Shown here piece by piece: positions 14,255 to 26,126 of a stretch of 64,000 nucleotides of DNA. The DNA is taken from contig JAKCOZ010000009.1 of assembly GCA_022605955.1 (NCBI GenBank), positions 5,208,001 to 5,272,000 of the forward strand, in the 5' to 3' direction. The translations under genes were made by a program, and so were the position numbers. Source of the DNA: Rallus limicola (lineage: Eukaryota; Chordata; Aves; Gruiformes; Rallidae). The notes below the pieces were generated by a model. That model was not told the DNA's origin. It made no database searches and saw only the letters and a list, made by a program, of their open reading frames with translations. Each line of letters begins with the position of its first letter. The stretch's first letter is position 1.

Positions 14255-14275
14255 TTTATTTATTTATTTATTTTT
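14255..14275 (+). repeat. (TTTA)n microsatellite
   Basis: Four TTTA units followed by TTTTT. Confidence 0.88.
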
Positions 14276-15218
14276 AACATTACACGATGTAGGATTTAAT
14301 CAAAACCCAAGTTTCACCACATACCTGGATCTAAAGTGGGCTAGCAAGGGTGCATAAAAGGGATGACTGCTATCTAAAGCAAGACAGGAACAGATGCACT
14401 AAGGTATGGAAACTGTACTCAAGTCCACAAAGACTATATGAAAAAGCAGTGTTCACTAAATAATTCTTCTCCTGCTTTTCCTGAGGTTTTAAAGTAGTCA
14501 GATTGCTTGCCAAAAATAAAGAGAAGGGCGTGAAAATATTCACAATATTGAAGTTAGATATTTCAAGCCATGAACAAACATTGTTATAAAATTACCGAGT
14601 GGCTAATTTTCAGTTGAAGCATTTGCCCTCAGACTAACAACAGAAAGGCCTTTGTGCTCCTGAATACACTGACCAAAGACTGACACAAAAGAAAATCTGG
14701 ACTCTAGCTGAAAAAGTCTCATGCAGACTCACAGACAACCAAAAACTGAAGAGGTAAAGAGCAATTAACACACCTGCAGAAATTTCTTTGGCTTCTAAGC
14801 AAACTATAAGGTAATTCCAATTTTCCAGGTACTTCTTTGGCATGAGGGAAAAATAACATGCTACCACCAACCTAAAGGAATTTTTTCCTAGTCAAAATTG
14901 AGCATGTAATGCAATCCCCAGCGGTAACTTCAAAAGTATTTATATAGGTTACTGCCCACATTAACACTGGTGTTTCACTACTTGCAACTTTAGATCAAGG
15001 TGATGAAAACAAGCAAGTTACAGATCTACCAGAAATCTCATTGATAATACCCAACACCTGATAACAATGTCGCATGGTCAAATGGAAATATTAACGCAAT
15101 ACTCTTCTTCCCCCCCCACCTCCCTCCCCCGCACCGAGCTTAGTTATAGACTGTGATATTTTAATCTCCTCCTATTCAATGAGAAAAAATTCCTCCTTTG
15201 CAAGAAAGGCACACTTAC

Positions 15219-15325
15219 TGGCACTTTGAAAGGTGAAGTATTCGAAGCATCCATGGAGTTGGTTTTCTCAGAGGTGCTGGTCCCGGAGATGCTCCGTCTG
15301 CGAGGAGATCTCTCTGCTGGGACCT
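15219..15325 (-). CDS. RASAL2: RASAL2 internal coding exon: serine/arginine-rich segment
   Basis: Minus-strand exon of 107 bp. The acceptor follows a long pyrimidine tract (TTCTTCTCTTCCTTAG|AG) and the donor is CCA|GTAAGTGT. Two bases complete a Glu codon with the G left by the upstream exon; then come 35 codons, VPAERSPRRRSISGTSTSEK through MDASNTSPFKVP, ending in phase 0. This closely matches the family segment of RASAL2. It is low in complexity and rich in Ser and Arg, with visible S-P-x-R and R-R-x-S motifs, as expected for a phosphorylated linker rather than a folded domain. In mammals a shorter RASAL2 isoform is made from an alternative first exon that splices directly to the counterpart of this exon, so it is probably the first one shared by all isoforms. 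An internal Met (MDASNTSPF) is in frame but is not an evident start. Confidence 0.96.
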
Positions 15326-15644
15326 CTAAGGAAGAGAAGAAAAAAAGAAGGTGAATGGGCACAGAGGGGTGGGGAATAGTCAGGTTTTATGCTCTATACG
15401 ATGGATGCCTCAGCAAAGTTTCAAGTGCGTTACTAAACTGCTGAATGACACTCACCTATTTTACTTTATCTTATTTAATCACTAAATTTCAAAGGCATTT
15501 CCACCGGCAGATTCAAAGTTGTGAATCTGACTCGACTGTAGGAAATAGGCAATTACAATGAAAATGGTGGCAAAGATCAGTGCCCAAACATATTTAATAT
15601 TCTATTACTTTTTATGAGAGCACACAGAGAACTTGAAAGAATTC

Positions 15645-15659
15645 TTTTTTTTTTTTTTT
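15645..15659 (+). repeat. T15 homopolymer followed by C-rich tract
   Basis: About 15 T residues followed by CCCCC and TTTCTTTTCTTC; polypyrimidine on the plus strand. Confidence 0.88.
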
Positions 15660-16095
15660 CCCCCTTTCTTTTCTTCTAAATGAGCAATGCAGTAATTGAC
15701 AGATAACTACAATCCAGATGCAGGGAAGCTCAATTTTAGTCACAGCTGAACACGTTTTGGCAAAGGTCAAAGTTCGGTCTTATACGATCAAACTACTTGC
15801 TCAAACCACACAACCAGCAGAATACTCACAACTGCTCGGGTAATATGACATATATATCTCTGCAGCTAAAAAAAATAGGTCAACTTCTCATTTCAGCAAT
15901 ATGACCTTACTAAGATAGGACTTTGGCACCTTAAATTCACGCAGGCTGATCTGATGCGCACAAATATTCATAAAACATGCACTTACATCTCCTCCTAGTA
16001 TAAATATCAGGATAATAGTAAAGTATACACACCATTAAAAATCTCTACACAAACACACACATGCCATAGATATATTCATTGTTATATCTATCTCG

Positions 16096-16110
16096 ACACA
16101 CACACACACA
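16096..16110 (+). repeat. (AC)n microsatellite
   Basis: About 7.5 AC units; shorter CA-rich words precede it at 16049-16062. Confidence 0.9.
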
Positions 16111-16439
16111 GATGCATACAGATACCTTTATCACAACTGCTGCCCATCTCCAGCTCAATCGCCAGACTTAAAGGAATCCAGCTTCACAAAACATCCCCCA
16201 ACACGGGGAGGGGAAAAAAATCACTTCCTAGCAGAAAGCCCATTGTTATCTTCTGAATCTTAAAGAAAAGGAGTAAGCCGTGACTCCAGACAGTGACATT
16301 TTGACTCCTGCCGTTTTCCTTTCAAGAGACAGATGCAGCTTAAACTTCCATTTCTGGATGCCTGGCCCTGGGGATCCGTGCTACTTCCACTTAAGAGAAA
16401 GCTGGGTCTCTCCGTTCCCCCTCCCTTCCCACAGCTTGC

Positions 16440-17130
16440 AGAGAGCAAGCGAGCGAGCAAGCAAGTGAAAAAGAAACACAGAGGACTGCAGCTATTCAAT
16501 CAATCGCTCCGACTGCACATCCTCATTAGTTACTTTCAGGCTATTAACAGACGCCCAACTGCCGGCTTCCCTCTGCTAGAGAAAATTTCACTGTATATCC
16601 TGATTCACAACAGCAAAAAAAAGGTTTACAGAGATAGACTGCCAGCTGGTGCCACGAGAGCAGCATTTTCCTCCAAACAGCCGAAGGAAAAACGAGAGAA
16701 GCCTTCTTCAGGGATAGCGTTACTTGTGATGTCTTTGAATACCGGCTCTTGATTTCACCAGAGTTACAACACGTATCTCCTGTAGGTGCTCGAAGAATGA
16801 CAAAATGGAGCATACTGCACGAGAGGCTAAGAAACCCGGACCCTGCAGCATTAGTGTCTCACACTGTAGATATTTATCTCTTAAAAAAAACCCCACCTCA
16901 TACTGCTAACACGCAGCCTCTCGACCTCCTTGTAACCTTGGATGGGGAAAGAACTTCTGAGAGGGAGAACAGCCTTCCTAAACTGGGCAAAGTAACACAC
17001 AATGTGGCGACCACTGAAAAATGGGCAGGGCACAGCCACTCGCTGCCGACCATGAGGACGACGCACAAGCCCCACTCGCAGCCATCAAGTAAATCACGGT
17101 CTGACAAAGCTCGCTATTGCTGCGATAGAG
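16440..17130. promoter_or_regulatory. Broad CpG-enriched patch upstream of the 15.2-kb exon
   Basis: Roughly 25 CpGs occur in 700 bp, densest at 17030-17125 (CACTCGCTGCCGACCATG, GGACGACGCAC). It lies 1.1-1.8 kb upstream, in transcript direction, of the 15219-15325 exon. Long open frames here on the plus strand (139 and 158 codons) follow from the reduced stop density and have no recognisable domain. A regulatory role is inference. Confidence 0.25.
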
Positions 17131-19944
17131 TGATACTGCTTTTGGGGAGATTTCTCCTTCAGCTGATGAGCAGTGTTGGGCACTTTCTCTTACAGCTAAG
17201 GAAGCATCTCCTGTTCCGGTGCTAGAGGGCAAGTCCTTGTCAGGGCACCTTTAGAGAACAAAGCTCTTGGAGCAGGGCCAGCACCAGACCAAGAAGGTTT
17301 TTTTTTGGGTAACGGTCATTCTCAGGAGCCTTTGCACAGGTTGCTAGTTTGATCTGAAGATTGGCTCTCTTATACCTCCAGCCTCCTCTCTCCTGTCTCT
17401 ACGAAGGGAAACTTATTTCCTGCTGCACCTGTAAGTACTGCTCTCCCAGAGAGAGCCATCTTCCGTAGGGTTTAAATTTAAACCATGGCTTCTACCTTTC
17501 TTGCTGTAAATGTAATGAGAGCAAATGGGTGTGATATATTCACTTGGAACTGGGGACTCGAGTGAGCACGTTTATTTTACACCGAATAGTAACGCATAAC
17601 GTAATAGGTTTGGCTTGCTTCACTTCTCACACGCAGGAAATCACATCAAAGCTGCTTCGGTAATTTAACACAGTCTGTTAACTTTGCTGAGTCATAAATG
17701 AAAACAGGAGCCTGAATACCCCATTTTCAACAATAGGTCCTGCAGGAGGGGCAGGTTGGGAAAAAAGTTTAAGTTTAAACCAGAGTCAAAAAGCTGCAAC
17801 AAGGAGCATGGCTGGCTGGCTCTCTTTGCCACCCCTCTCCCCCCCCAAATCCACCCAGGAGCAATTTGAGTTCTCTGCGAATAAAACACTGAGATTCCAT
17901 CCATAAAATGAGTTTAGTCTGTTCTCAGCCCATCACAGAAACATACCAAATGGGGAAGGGAAAAATGGAACATTCACAAGGTGCCACAATAAACAAAAAC
18001 TAAAACTCCTTTCCCCTCTCTTCTCATTCCAAAAAACATGAACAAATAAAGAGTATGTTCCGTCCCCCAGAAAAAGGAGACCTAGATATAGCAAAACTGT
18101 CAAGTTATGTTAACTGGAAATCAAAAGCTAAAGCAGCCTGCTATGATGCCTGTAGAACTGTATTTTTGCTGAGTTGTGTAAAAAAAAAAATCTATCCTGT
18201 CACCAACAGGCAAAAAATTAGACAGTTCCCACCCCTGCTCCACAAATAATGCTACAGGCTACTCTTGCATAATCTTCACCTGCTGTAAAAATCAATATAC
18301 CTCTCATCAGCTTAGTATTAAATTACCAACGCTGTCTGCATTGCTCATTCTCAGGGACCAAGACTACAGATAAATCACATTGTTTCTACAGATAAACAGT
18401 GTGAAATCTTTTTCATCCACGTTTAATTTCTGGGAAGATAGGGAAAAAAAAAAAAAAGGAGTAAGACAGATCTGCCTCTTTTTAACCTTAAAAAATCCCC
18501 AATCAATCAAACAAATAAGTTGCAAACAACCCCACAGGACACGTTTAATTTCTCACCTCATGTATTGGTGATATGCAGTAACTTTTATGTTAATAAATAT
18601 TTACAACCTACACAGACATAGTCAGTTGCAAATTTGCTGAGCTAATTACTCGGTGAGGGCAGATGAAGAGGGAACTGCCCAAGGATACAATGCAGGTAGG
18701 TCTCTACACATCTTCATATTGCGCCACTCTACCCTCTGCAACACCAACGCTTGTTTTGTTGGCCAGAAGGCAGGTTTGTGTAAGGCAGGTGCCACCTACT
18801 AGTGTGAGTAGTGGTGACTGACCTCCTTTGAAAGCAACTTTCTTGGCCACAGCAGTGCATCCTCGGTAACCCCCCTGTCAGGATGCAGTTCTTAGACTGC
18901 ATCTGAATTTCCTATTGTGGGTGCTCTGGTCGCTTGAAATCCGAACCCTCATTGTTGTGGGAATTTGTATTCTACTGTGAAAAGCTTTTACTCAGGGTGG
19001 AAGAAGTAGAGAAGAAACAAACCTCCCAGCTTTGCAGGACAGTGCTTGCTACTCTATCTCCATTTTTTCGAATTAGAAATGGATTGGAGAGGGACAGGAA
19101 AAACAATTGGGAACAAAGAAACATCCTCAGGGGTTAGAGTGAGAAGCATTAAGTTACTGAACTTGCAAATAAGGTCATGGAGACAAAGATTACAGGGTCG
19201 TCCATGATTTCTAAAGGGCAATGCAATTAAACTACTGCATGGTCTTACTGTAACCTGCATCGAGTCTGTGGCACCTTCCAGCCTGGGCTGTGCCCTCCCA
19301 GGGCTGGGAAGAACATCCCCAGACCTGAGCTCCTGTTTAGCAAGTCCAAGAAGTGACTAACTAACATGGTCCTGAAGACCTACTCAGATGCAAAAAAGGG
19401 TCAAGCACACTGGCAAGCATAACTTGTCTGCCATTACACATAAGGGGCTGGTGCTGGTCTCTGTCGAAGCAAATAACAGATGACACCGTCTATTCCAGGC
19501 TGGCAGGTCCTACATTACTAAACCTTCTCAGCCTGGTCATGCTCTGCACACCAGCCTTTTATCAGTGGTGACTTTTGGCAGTTTGTAACAACACATGGCT
19601 TAGCCACAACACCCTTTGCTCTCATGCGCAAGAGAGAAATGGATTTGTGAAAGGCTGTATTTATCACGCATAAAAAAAAAAAGTACTACTGAAAAAAAAA
19701 GTTCATATTCCTTTTCCCAAAAATATTTTGCTGTTGAGCAAAAAAAAAAAAAAAATCCTCAAAGTCACTCTCCAGCTATCTTTATTTGATATCTTTGTGC
19801 TGCCTTTACTAGGAAGGGGTGGACTGCTGGTGGGTATTACCTACTAGTTAAGGAAAGAAAAGAAAAAAATATACTAGAATTTCAGGGATGGGGGTTCCTT
19901 TTGCTTCGTCTGCTCACACCCTGATATGATGGTACCTTGGTCCA

Positions 19945-20093
19945 AAACTAGAGGGGATCTTCTCTGGAGATATTCCAGACCTGTCTGGATGCTGACCTGT
20001 GTGACCTGAACTAGGGAATCTGCTTTGGCAGGGGGGATGGACCGGATGATCTTTGGAGGTCCCTTCCAACCCCTACAATTCTGTGATTCTGTG
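19945..20093 (+). mobile_element. CR1 LINE 3' fragment
   Basis: Reads GGGGATCTTCTCTGGAGATA, then CCAGACCTGTCTGGATGC, then GATGATCTTTGGAGGTCCC and the terminal TACAATTCTGTGATTCTGTG. The 3' tail repeat is well preserved. Its 5' limit is uncertain and could reach 19925. Confidence 0.9.
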
Positions 20094-20903
20094 GGATAGT
20101 GGATACAATTCACACAAAGAATGAACTCATTCTGCCTCTCAAGCCCAGCTTAATTACAGGCATTTGAAAAATACAAACCCAGTTCAGTATGACTGATTAA
20201 CCTGTCCGGAACCAAGTGTTTTCCATTTCAGGTGCACTTGTATTAAAACGTTGCCAGCTGAAACAAAACAAAACCCCACCCAAATATTTTCACCCCCTTC
20301 ACAAAGCTCACTCCCCATGAGGACACAGTAATTGCTGCTGGTCAGGGCATTAGCCGAACAATCAAACAATCCTGCAATTAGCCTCTTGTCTGAAGGAAGG
20401 ATCAATAAGCTACACATACAGGTGCCTTTCTTAAAGCAAAACTGGGTGTTGTTTTAAATGCTGTAGCGTTCACAAAGCAATAGCTACCACACTGGATGAA
20501 CAATTCAAATATTTACCTGTTATCTATGCCATTTTAGAAGTTCACCTGTCCGGACAAGGGATTACACGTTTCAAACATATTAATTTCAAGAGGCCTCTTA
20601 CCAGGACGCAGCAGGACAAGACTAAGTACAGAACTGGCACCACTTCTGCCCCTAAGAGTTTAGTCTTAACTTGAAACAAGGCATGATTCTAGAGTGGGAT
20701 AAACCCTGCATGGCAGGTGGGGAGTACCGTAAGAAGACATGCAAAAGAAGTGTGCTACCCTTTATAGGCCTCTGGGTAATTTATTTTTAAAATCAACTCC
20801 TGCTAAAATAATTATCCCCAGATAAATAACCGAATCCTACGGGATAAAAGGAGTATCTTGAGGAAGGTATTTGGAAAAAAATAAGCCTTGTTATTGAAAA
20901 TTA

Positions 20904-20943
20904 GAAGATTCCATAAGAATACTGAAGATTCCATAAGAACATA
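20904..20943 (+). repeat. Tandem duplication, 20-bp unit
   Basis: GAAGATTCCATAAGAA is followed by TACT in the first copy and by CATA in the second; the first 16 bases are identical. A recent local slippage duplication is likely. Confidence 0.88.
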
Positions 20944-21558
20944 AGAGACAAGTGGTTCTCTCAAAGAGGACAGCCCGAAGAGAGCTTCTGGGGATGTGGC
21001 AAGGGACTAAAAAAGGACCACAGGATTTCAGGGCCTCCTTCTCTGTCAAAAGGCTAATTAGTCTTATGGATTAACTACAAAAGAAATACAGCATAAAAAC
21101 CTGTGGCAGTTGACTTTTTGTGACTTGGTATTTCTCTTACAAACACAAATAATAGGCCCAAATCTAAGCTTGGAAGAGATGGAGTGCTTAGACGTTTGCT
21201 GGTGGCAGCTAGGTTTTGAAGATGTTCTTCACAGAGGTAACCACCAGCTGAGTGGTTTACTGAAGACACAGAGTCAGTATTTGTTTCACAGACAATGGGA
21301 GCTACAGAACTTGTTTCTTATTTTACGAAGACAGGACACTGAAACTTTTACCTTGTAGGGCAGTAAGCCAAGCCAAACCAAACCATTTTTATGAACTATT
21401 TTCATGCTCAGTTGCTCATCACCTACTGCAGTGATGTGATATGAATAATGAAGACACTTGTTTGATAGTTTGGTCTCCTCCTATATTAAAATAAAAATTA
21501 AAAATGAAACCCCAACAGACACACATATATGTAATTATAAAGTTTTATATACAATGAA

Positions 21559-21582
21559 TGAATGTTCAAGTGTGAACATTCA
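21559..21582. repeat. Perfect 10-bp inverted repeat with a 4-bp loop
   Basis: TGAATGTTCA, AGTG, TGAACATTCA. The core GTTCA-AGTG-TGAAC has the layout of an everted or spaced binding-site pair, or simply a small hairpin. Confidence 0.8.
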
Positions 21583-21757
21583 GCTGGGATTCTAATTTTA
21601 GTACTTTCAATCCAAATAAACTATTGCACTGAGCCTATTAAAAACAGAAGCCTGTAATTCCCTTTTAGATCCTTTGAAAAAAATAAATAAGGATTTCGAC
21701 AAATAGAAACACTCAACACACGTCAAGGCAGTTTACCCATACAGCATATACATGCAG

Positions 21758-21935
21758 TTACAGATTCACAAAATTGTAGCAGTTAGAAGGGAACTCCAGA
21801 GCTCTTTGAGTCCAACCCCCCTGGCCAAAGCAGGTTCCCTAGGACAGGTCACACAGGGAGGCATCCAGATGGGGTTTGAATATCTCCAGAGAAGGAGACT
21901 CCACACCCCCTGGGCAGCCTGTATTCACTCTTTAA
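21758..21935 (-). mobile_element. CR1 LINE 3' fragment
   Basis: Reverse complement of a CR1 3' end: ACAGATTCACAAAATTGTAG, then GAGTCCAACCCCCCTGGCC, ATCTCCAGAGAAGGAGACTC and GGGCAGCCTGT, ending abruptly near 21930. It is similar to the 3.5-kb copy and to the complement of the 19.9-kb copy. Confidence 0.9.
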
Positions 21936-24110
21936 GACAGAAGAGACTTTTTTTTGTGTCTTGTTGTCTCCTTAGGGTTGTTTCAGACTGCTCATGTGAC
22001 AGCACTAAGGAAAGAGAGATCTCCTTGGCTGCAGTCAGTATTTACTTACATTTTTTTCTCCCCTAGAATGCATACTGGATGACAAAATCAGACACAGCGA
22101 TAAAAAGCAGAAATATAGAAAGCGTTAGGAGGAGAGATTAAGAAGGAATAATGATAACTGTCTGAACAGCATATATCAGATGAGTATTACCTAATGAAGT
22201 AGGAACCTTCATATAAAAATAAAGATGTTTTACTGTGGAGTAAGCATTCTCTCTCTCATTTTGCTCACTTGAGAATTCAGAGTTGAGCCCAATTCACAAA
22301 CTGTCACAAAAATGTAACTAAAATGCCCATGTAAGAAGCAAACTGAAATGCCTCATCTATCTGTTTTAAGTCCTGAAGTCCAAGTTTATGTTCTGACTAA
22401 ACTACATAATGCAAATTCTACAAGGTACAACTTCCAGGACAAAACTGAAGTCTGTGGCGATAGCTTTTCCACGTCTATCAAGACAAGCAGGAAAAAAGCC
22501 ACGAGAAGATAACACTGGAGAGATTGCAACAGCCACAGGATACTAAATTGCACAAAAGTGACAAAGCCTGGAAAGGGAAATACAAAGGGAACTCTGCAGA
22601 GCTCCCTTGCTACAGAACTCCATCATCAAACAACTGCTAGGTACCAATTATGATCAAAACCTCTCCCAGTCCATTAGCAGGGATTTAAAAGAAGATACTG
22701 TGCTTGACTAGGGATTGAGCCGATCAGACAAGTCTTGCAAGATGATCCAGATAAATATCAAGGATTTTTTAATTTACAGACAGGTAATTCTGTTGCTGTT
22801 AGACACTTGTGTTGTGCTGGCATATAAAAAAAAGTGTAATTGAATTAGTACCCAATTCAGAAGGTGCATAGCAAGCTACCTAGACGACAGTTTAAGTGAT
22901 TTAAAAGACATTTAAGTATTGGTTCCTAAAGGACTTTACAGTCTGAAAGACAAGACCTATCATGCTAAGGAGATGAATACACAGAAGAGGCTGGAAGAAC
23001 AGGCAAGAATATCACAGGAAATAATAATTTCTGGCTTTCAAGTACTGGCTCTCACAATTTTGTTCTGCAGAATGTTCAGAGGCAACTACGTGACATTTAG
23101 TGAGGACAACATCAGCTGTTATTAGACTGATGCACTAGGTTTGAGGCAAAGGAACGAATCCTCCAGCTCCACAAACCTGAGTCAGAAATGAATCAGATGC
23201 ACACCCTTAAACTGTTCAACATATCCTCTGCATGATGTATGTGGCCATACAAAATCTGGAATAGCCACCCCTTTTTAACCTCTTTTAGAGGCTCCAAAGG
23301 CTCCTTTAATGCTTGACTCTAGCACAGCAATACAAGTCATCTGGACAACCGTGCCAACACAAAAGCAGACACATGAAGTTGCTGCACGTGACCTGGAGAC
23401 ACTGATGTCCTCGTTAGTTCCTAACAATCTTGGACTGCCCCTGCTAATTCAAATTACCTTGTGCTTGCTGCAGAGAGATTGCACACAGACAATTAACGCA
23501 GATCAGCTGATTGCATGGTAACTTGTTGTCAAAATGTAATTTGTCTAGAGCCTTATGGCTTTGACACACATTAGTTCGATATCAATATTTATTATCCTCA
23601 TTATTAAACAGCAGCCCTGAGCCATGGCTTTCAAAAACAGCCTTTTTACTCTCTGCAAAAAGGCTCTGAATCGAGACATTCTTGAAAAAGTGATGCTTTG
23701 CTCTGGCTGTTGGGACATTCTCAAAAGCAACTGGCTCTTGGACGCATCGAAGCTCAACAGCTCTTGTCATTCCTCTCAGTGGGCCAGAAGGCTGCTCTAA
23801 GCTCTGGTACCTCTTACTCACCATGGCAGGATTTTGCCCCAAGCAATGAATTATTGTTAAGGACATGCAAAACGTCCCAATGTATGGCAGACATCCGAGG
23901 GATGTCACTGAACCACAAATATGGCCCTAGAGTTAAGACACCATTTGGGATTTGGTATCTCTGTGGAACAAAAGGAAAAAAAAGATAATGTAAGTACTTG
24001 AAGGCAAAAAAGTGCTACCTTAAATAGCTCAACTCTGTGACAGCCTTCAGACTCTCCTCTAAATACTCTCTGGTGTTTCTGGTGTGATACTTAGGGACTT
24101 AGGAGACATC

Positions 24111-24151
24111 TTGGTTGGGGGATCTCTTGGTTGGGGGATCTCTTGGTTGGG
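24111..24151 (+). repeat. G-rich tandem repeat, 16-bp unit, about 2.6 copies
   Basis: TTGGTTGGGGGATCTC occurs at 24111-24126 and 24127-24142, followed by a partial copy TTGGTTGGG. The copies are identical. Confidence 0.93.
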
Positions 24152-25806
24152 AATGAACTATGAATTCAAGTGTATGTGTAAGCAGGCAAAAAATGGCAGT
24201 CTCTTAGAGAGCAGTGCTGGTGCCCAGCCTGTGCAGGGACTATTCTCCCTGTTCACATCTGGTGTGATATTCCCAAAGAAGGCCACAGCACACAGGACTG
24301 AAAGGTTAGCAAATTGAAATGGACCCCCTTTATTTTGCTCCCCCATTTGGTACTGTTCTGGACATGTTAAGAAAGATAACTGCTTACCACAGGGAGACTG
24401 GTGTAACGCTATCTACAGGAAGGAGCACAGCCACACCATGTGCCTGCCTGTGGTCTGGGTAGAGGACAACTAAACTGGGAAAGAAATAGCGCCTGGATTG
24501 GCTGTCGCCTACTTGATTGACAGAAAAGGATCCATAATGGTGACTACTGTAGTTGGGAGGGGACAAGGGAAGATATTACAGCAGATATTGTAACAAACAT
24601 TATTTTAAACAGCTCCTGGAAAGGAAAAGGGGCACACATAACAAGCAGCCCATCTGCGCAGTTCAGTACCTGGAAATTATCAAAATAGAAATAAAACAGA
24701 TTGCATCTTGAGAACTACAACAGCCATTAAGAGGAGAATGATTTGTGGAGATAGGATTAAAATAACAAAAACAAACAACAGCAGTTTGACATAGCAACTG
24801 CTCAGAGGGAAAAGACAAAACCATAATCAGCTTCTGTGTGTGAATTCTGTTTAAAACATTTTCGGCCTCTTACTGATATTTACACTGGACTGTAAATAAA
24901 AGAACAGTTTCGATTTTCTACCTGAACACAACTAAACTAATGTGTAAGCAGCCAGAAGGAAAGCAGAGGTCTGTTTGATTGTACTTCCCAGATTTAATTT
25001 CTAGGCTAGAGACCCTTTGGCTGAAATTTTCATTTTAAATACAATTACACATTTCTTTTAAGATGAAAAACTTTCAGCAGTCTCTTCTGATTTACCTTAC
25101 TACCATCACACAGTTGAGAAGTTGCAGGCAAGCTGACAGAAATGAGTGGAAGTAGACCAAATGCAGTGATCAGCTGGTCAAATGGCACAGAGAAGAAAAA
25201 CAGACTGGTAAGTAACAGTGTTTAGCCCAGAAAGGACTTTCTGACATGGCCTAGGCCCATTTTTAATTTGACCTTTGCCCAAGGTGTTTGCAACTATTTC
25301 AAACAGATCATAACCACGTTTAATTAACAACTGCATACCACTTAAAAGCTTTTGAAAAGAAATAACATCAGGTAACTGAAGGACTGAAGAAATTAACTGC
25401 CAGTGAAAGTAGTAAAGGCTTCCCAGTAAAGTGTTAAAAAAAGTGAGCACCCTACCGTACCAAGAAACGAGAGAAGGCTTTTCTCATCTTCTGTGCTGCT
25501 ATCCAGCCATTCGGCCACATCACCAGGAGAAAGAAGACTCATTCTCCAGCCAGAAAACTTTTCCATACAGAAAACAGTAAGTGAGCGAAGCAGGGTAGGA
25601 AGGGTGGGGAGGAGCTGATGGTCTTGGGATTCCAGTACTCCAGTTATTGCCTACACTGATAGCGTGAGAGCGTGATCCTGCCTTGTTCTCCCAACCCTAC
25701 TCCTGACAGCCCATTCTGACAAAGCAGGCATGGGGGGGAGCAGTAAGTGGGATCTGTACTTCTTGTCCCTTTGTGTCAGGTTTCAGTCCAAGCTGGATCA
25801 GAAAGG

Positions 25807-25810
<4 letters not shown>

Positions 25811-25839
<29 letters not shown>
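25811..25839 (+). repeat. A29 homopolymer
   Basis: An uninterrupted run of 29 A residues between GGCAGC and GGGGGAGC. No SINE or processed gene body was recognised upstream of it. Confidence 0.95.
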
Positions 25840-25842
<3 letters not shown>

Positions 25843-26096
25843 GGAGCAGGGGAAAACTGAGGTTTTTAAAATCCAAAAGAGGTAGCAGGAGATGATAGAA
25901 TCAGTTTAAGTAAAATGAAGAAATAGGTCTCAGTGCTGAAGAAGCTCAAATAAGTAAGCACAATAGCTCATCAGCTAAGTGTAATATATCCCTATCTTTC
26001 CTTACAGTATTGGCTTTGTTTGTAGGCTCAGGTATTATGCTTTATGCTAAAAGAAAAAAACAGCAAGCTCAGAGGCAATGTAAATACCCTCCCCAC

Positions 26097-26104
26097 TATA
26101 TAAG
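26097..26104 (+). promoter_or_regulatory. Candidate TATA box (plus strand)
   Basis: The octamer TATATAAG sits in CCCCACTATATAAGAGCC, about 300 bp upstream of a strong plus-strand splice donor (26399). If used, transcription would start near 26127, antisense to RASAL2. TATA-like words are common in AT-rich introns; what supports this one is its GC-rich flank and the donor downstream. Confidence 0.35.
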
Positions 26105-26126
26105 AGCCTGCATTCCCGTTTACAAG

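Larger units (their letters stand above)
1689..15218 (-). other. RASAL2: RASAL2 intron of about 13.5 kb
   Basis: Intron between the 15.2-kb and 1.6-kb exons, bounded by GTAAGTGT and TTTTAG. It contains CR1 fragments near 2.3-2.7, 3.5-3.8, 4.06-4.12, 9.4-9.6, 13.4-13.8 and 13.9-14.1 kb and a (TTTA)n run at 14.26 kb. The remaining stretches (about 4.2-9.4, 9.6-13.4 and 14.3-15.2 kb) are AT-rich intron with no feature I can support; the open frames in them are short and unconserved in appearance. Confidence 0.85.

Noticed and set aside
16333..17225. Two long plus-strand open frames (139 and 158 codons) nearly end to end
   Set aside because: No recognisable domain, no splice-site or codon pattern, antisense to RASAL2; the frames follow from locally raised GC and CpG content.
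18315..18345. Minus-strand ATGCAGACAGCG followed by GTAATT, checked as the M-Q-T start of the short RASAL2 isoform
   Set aside because: Splicing at that GT leaves phase 0, while the 15325 exon needs one overhanging base, so the frame would break.
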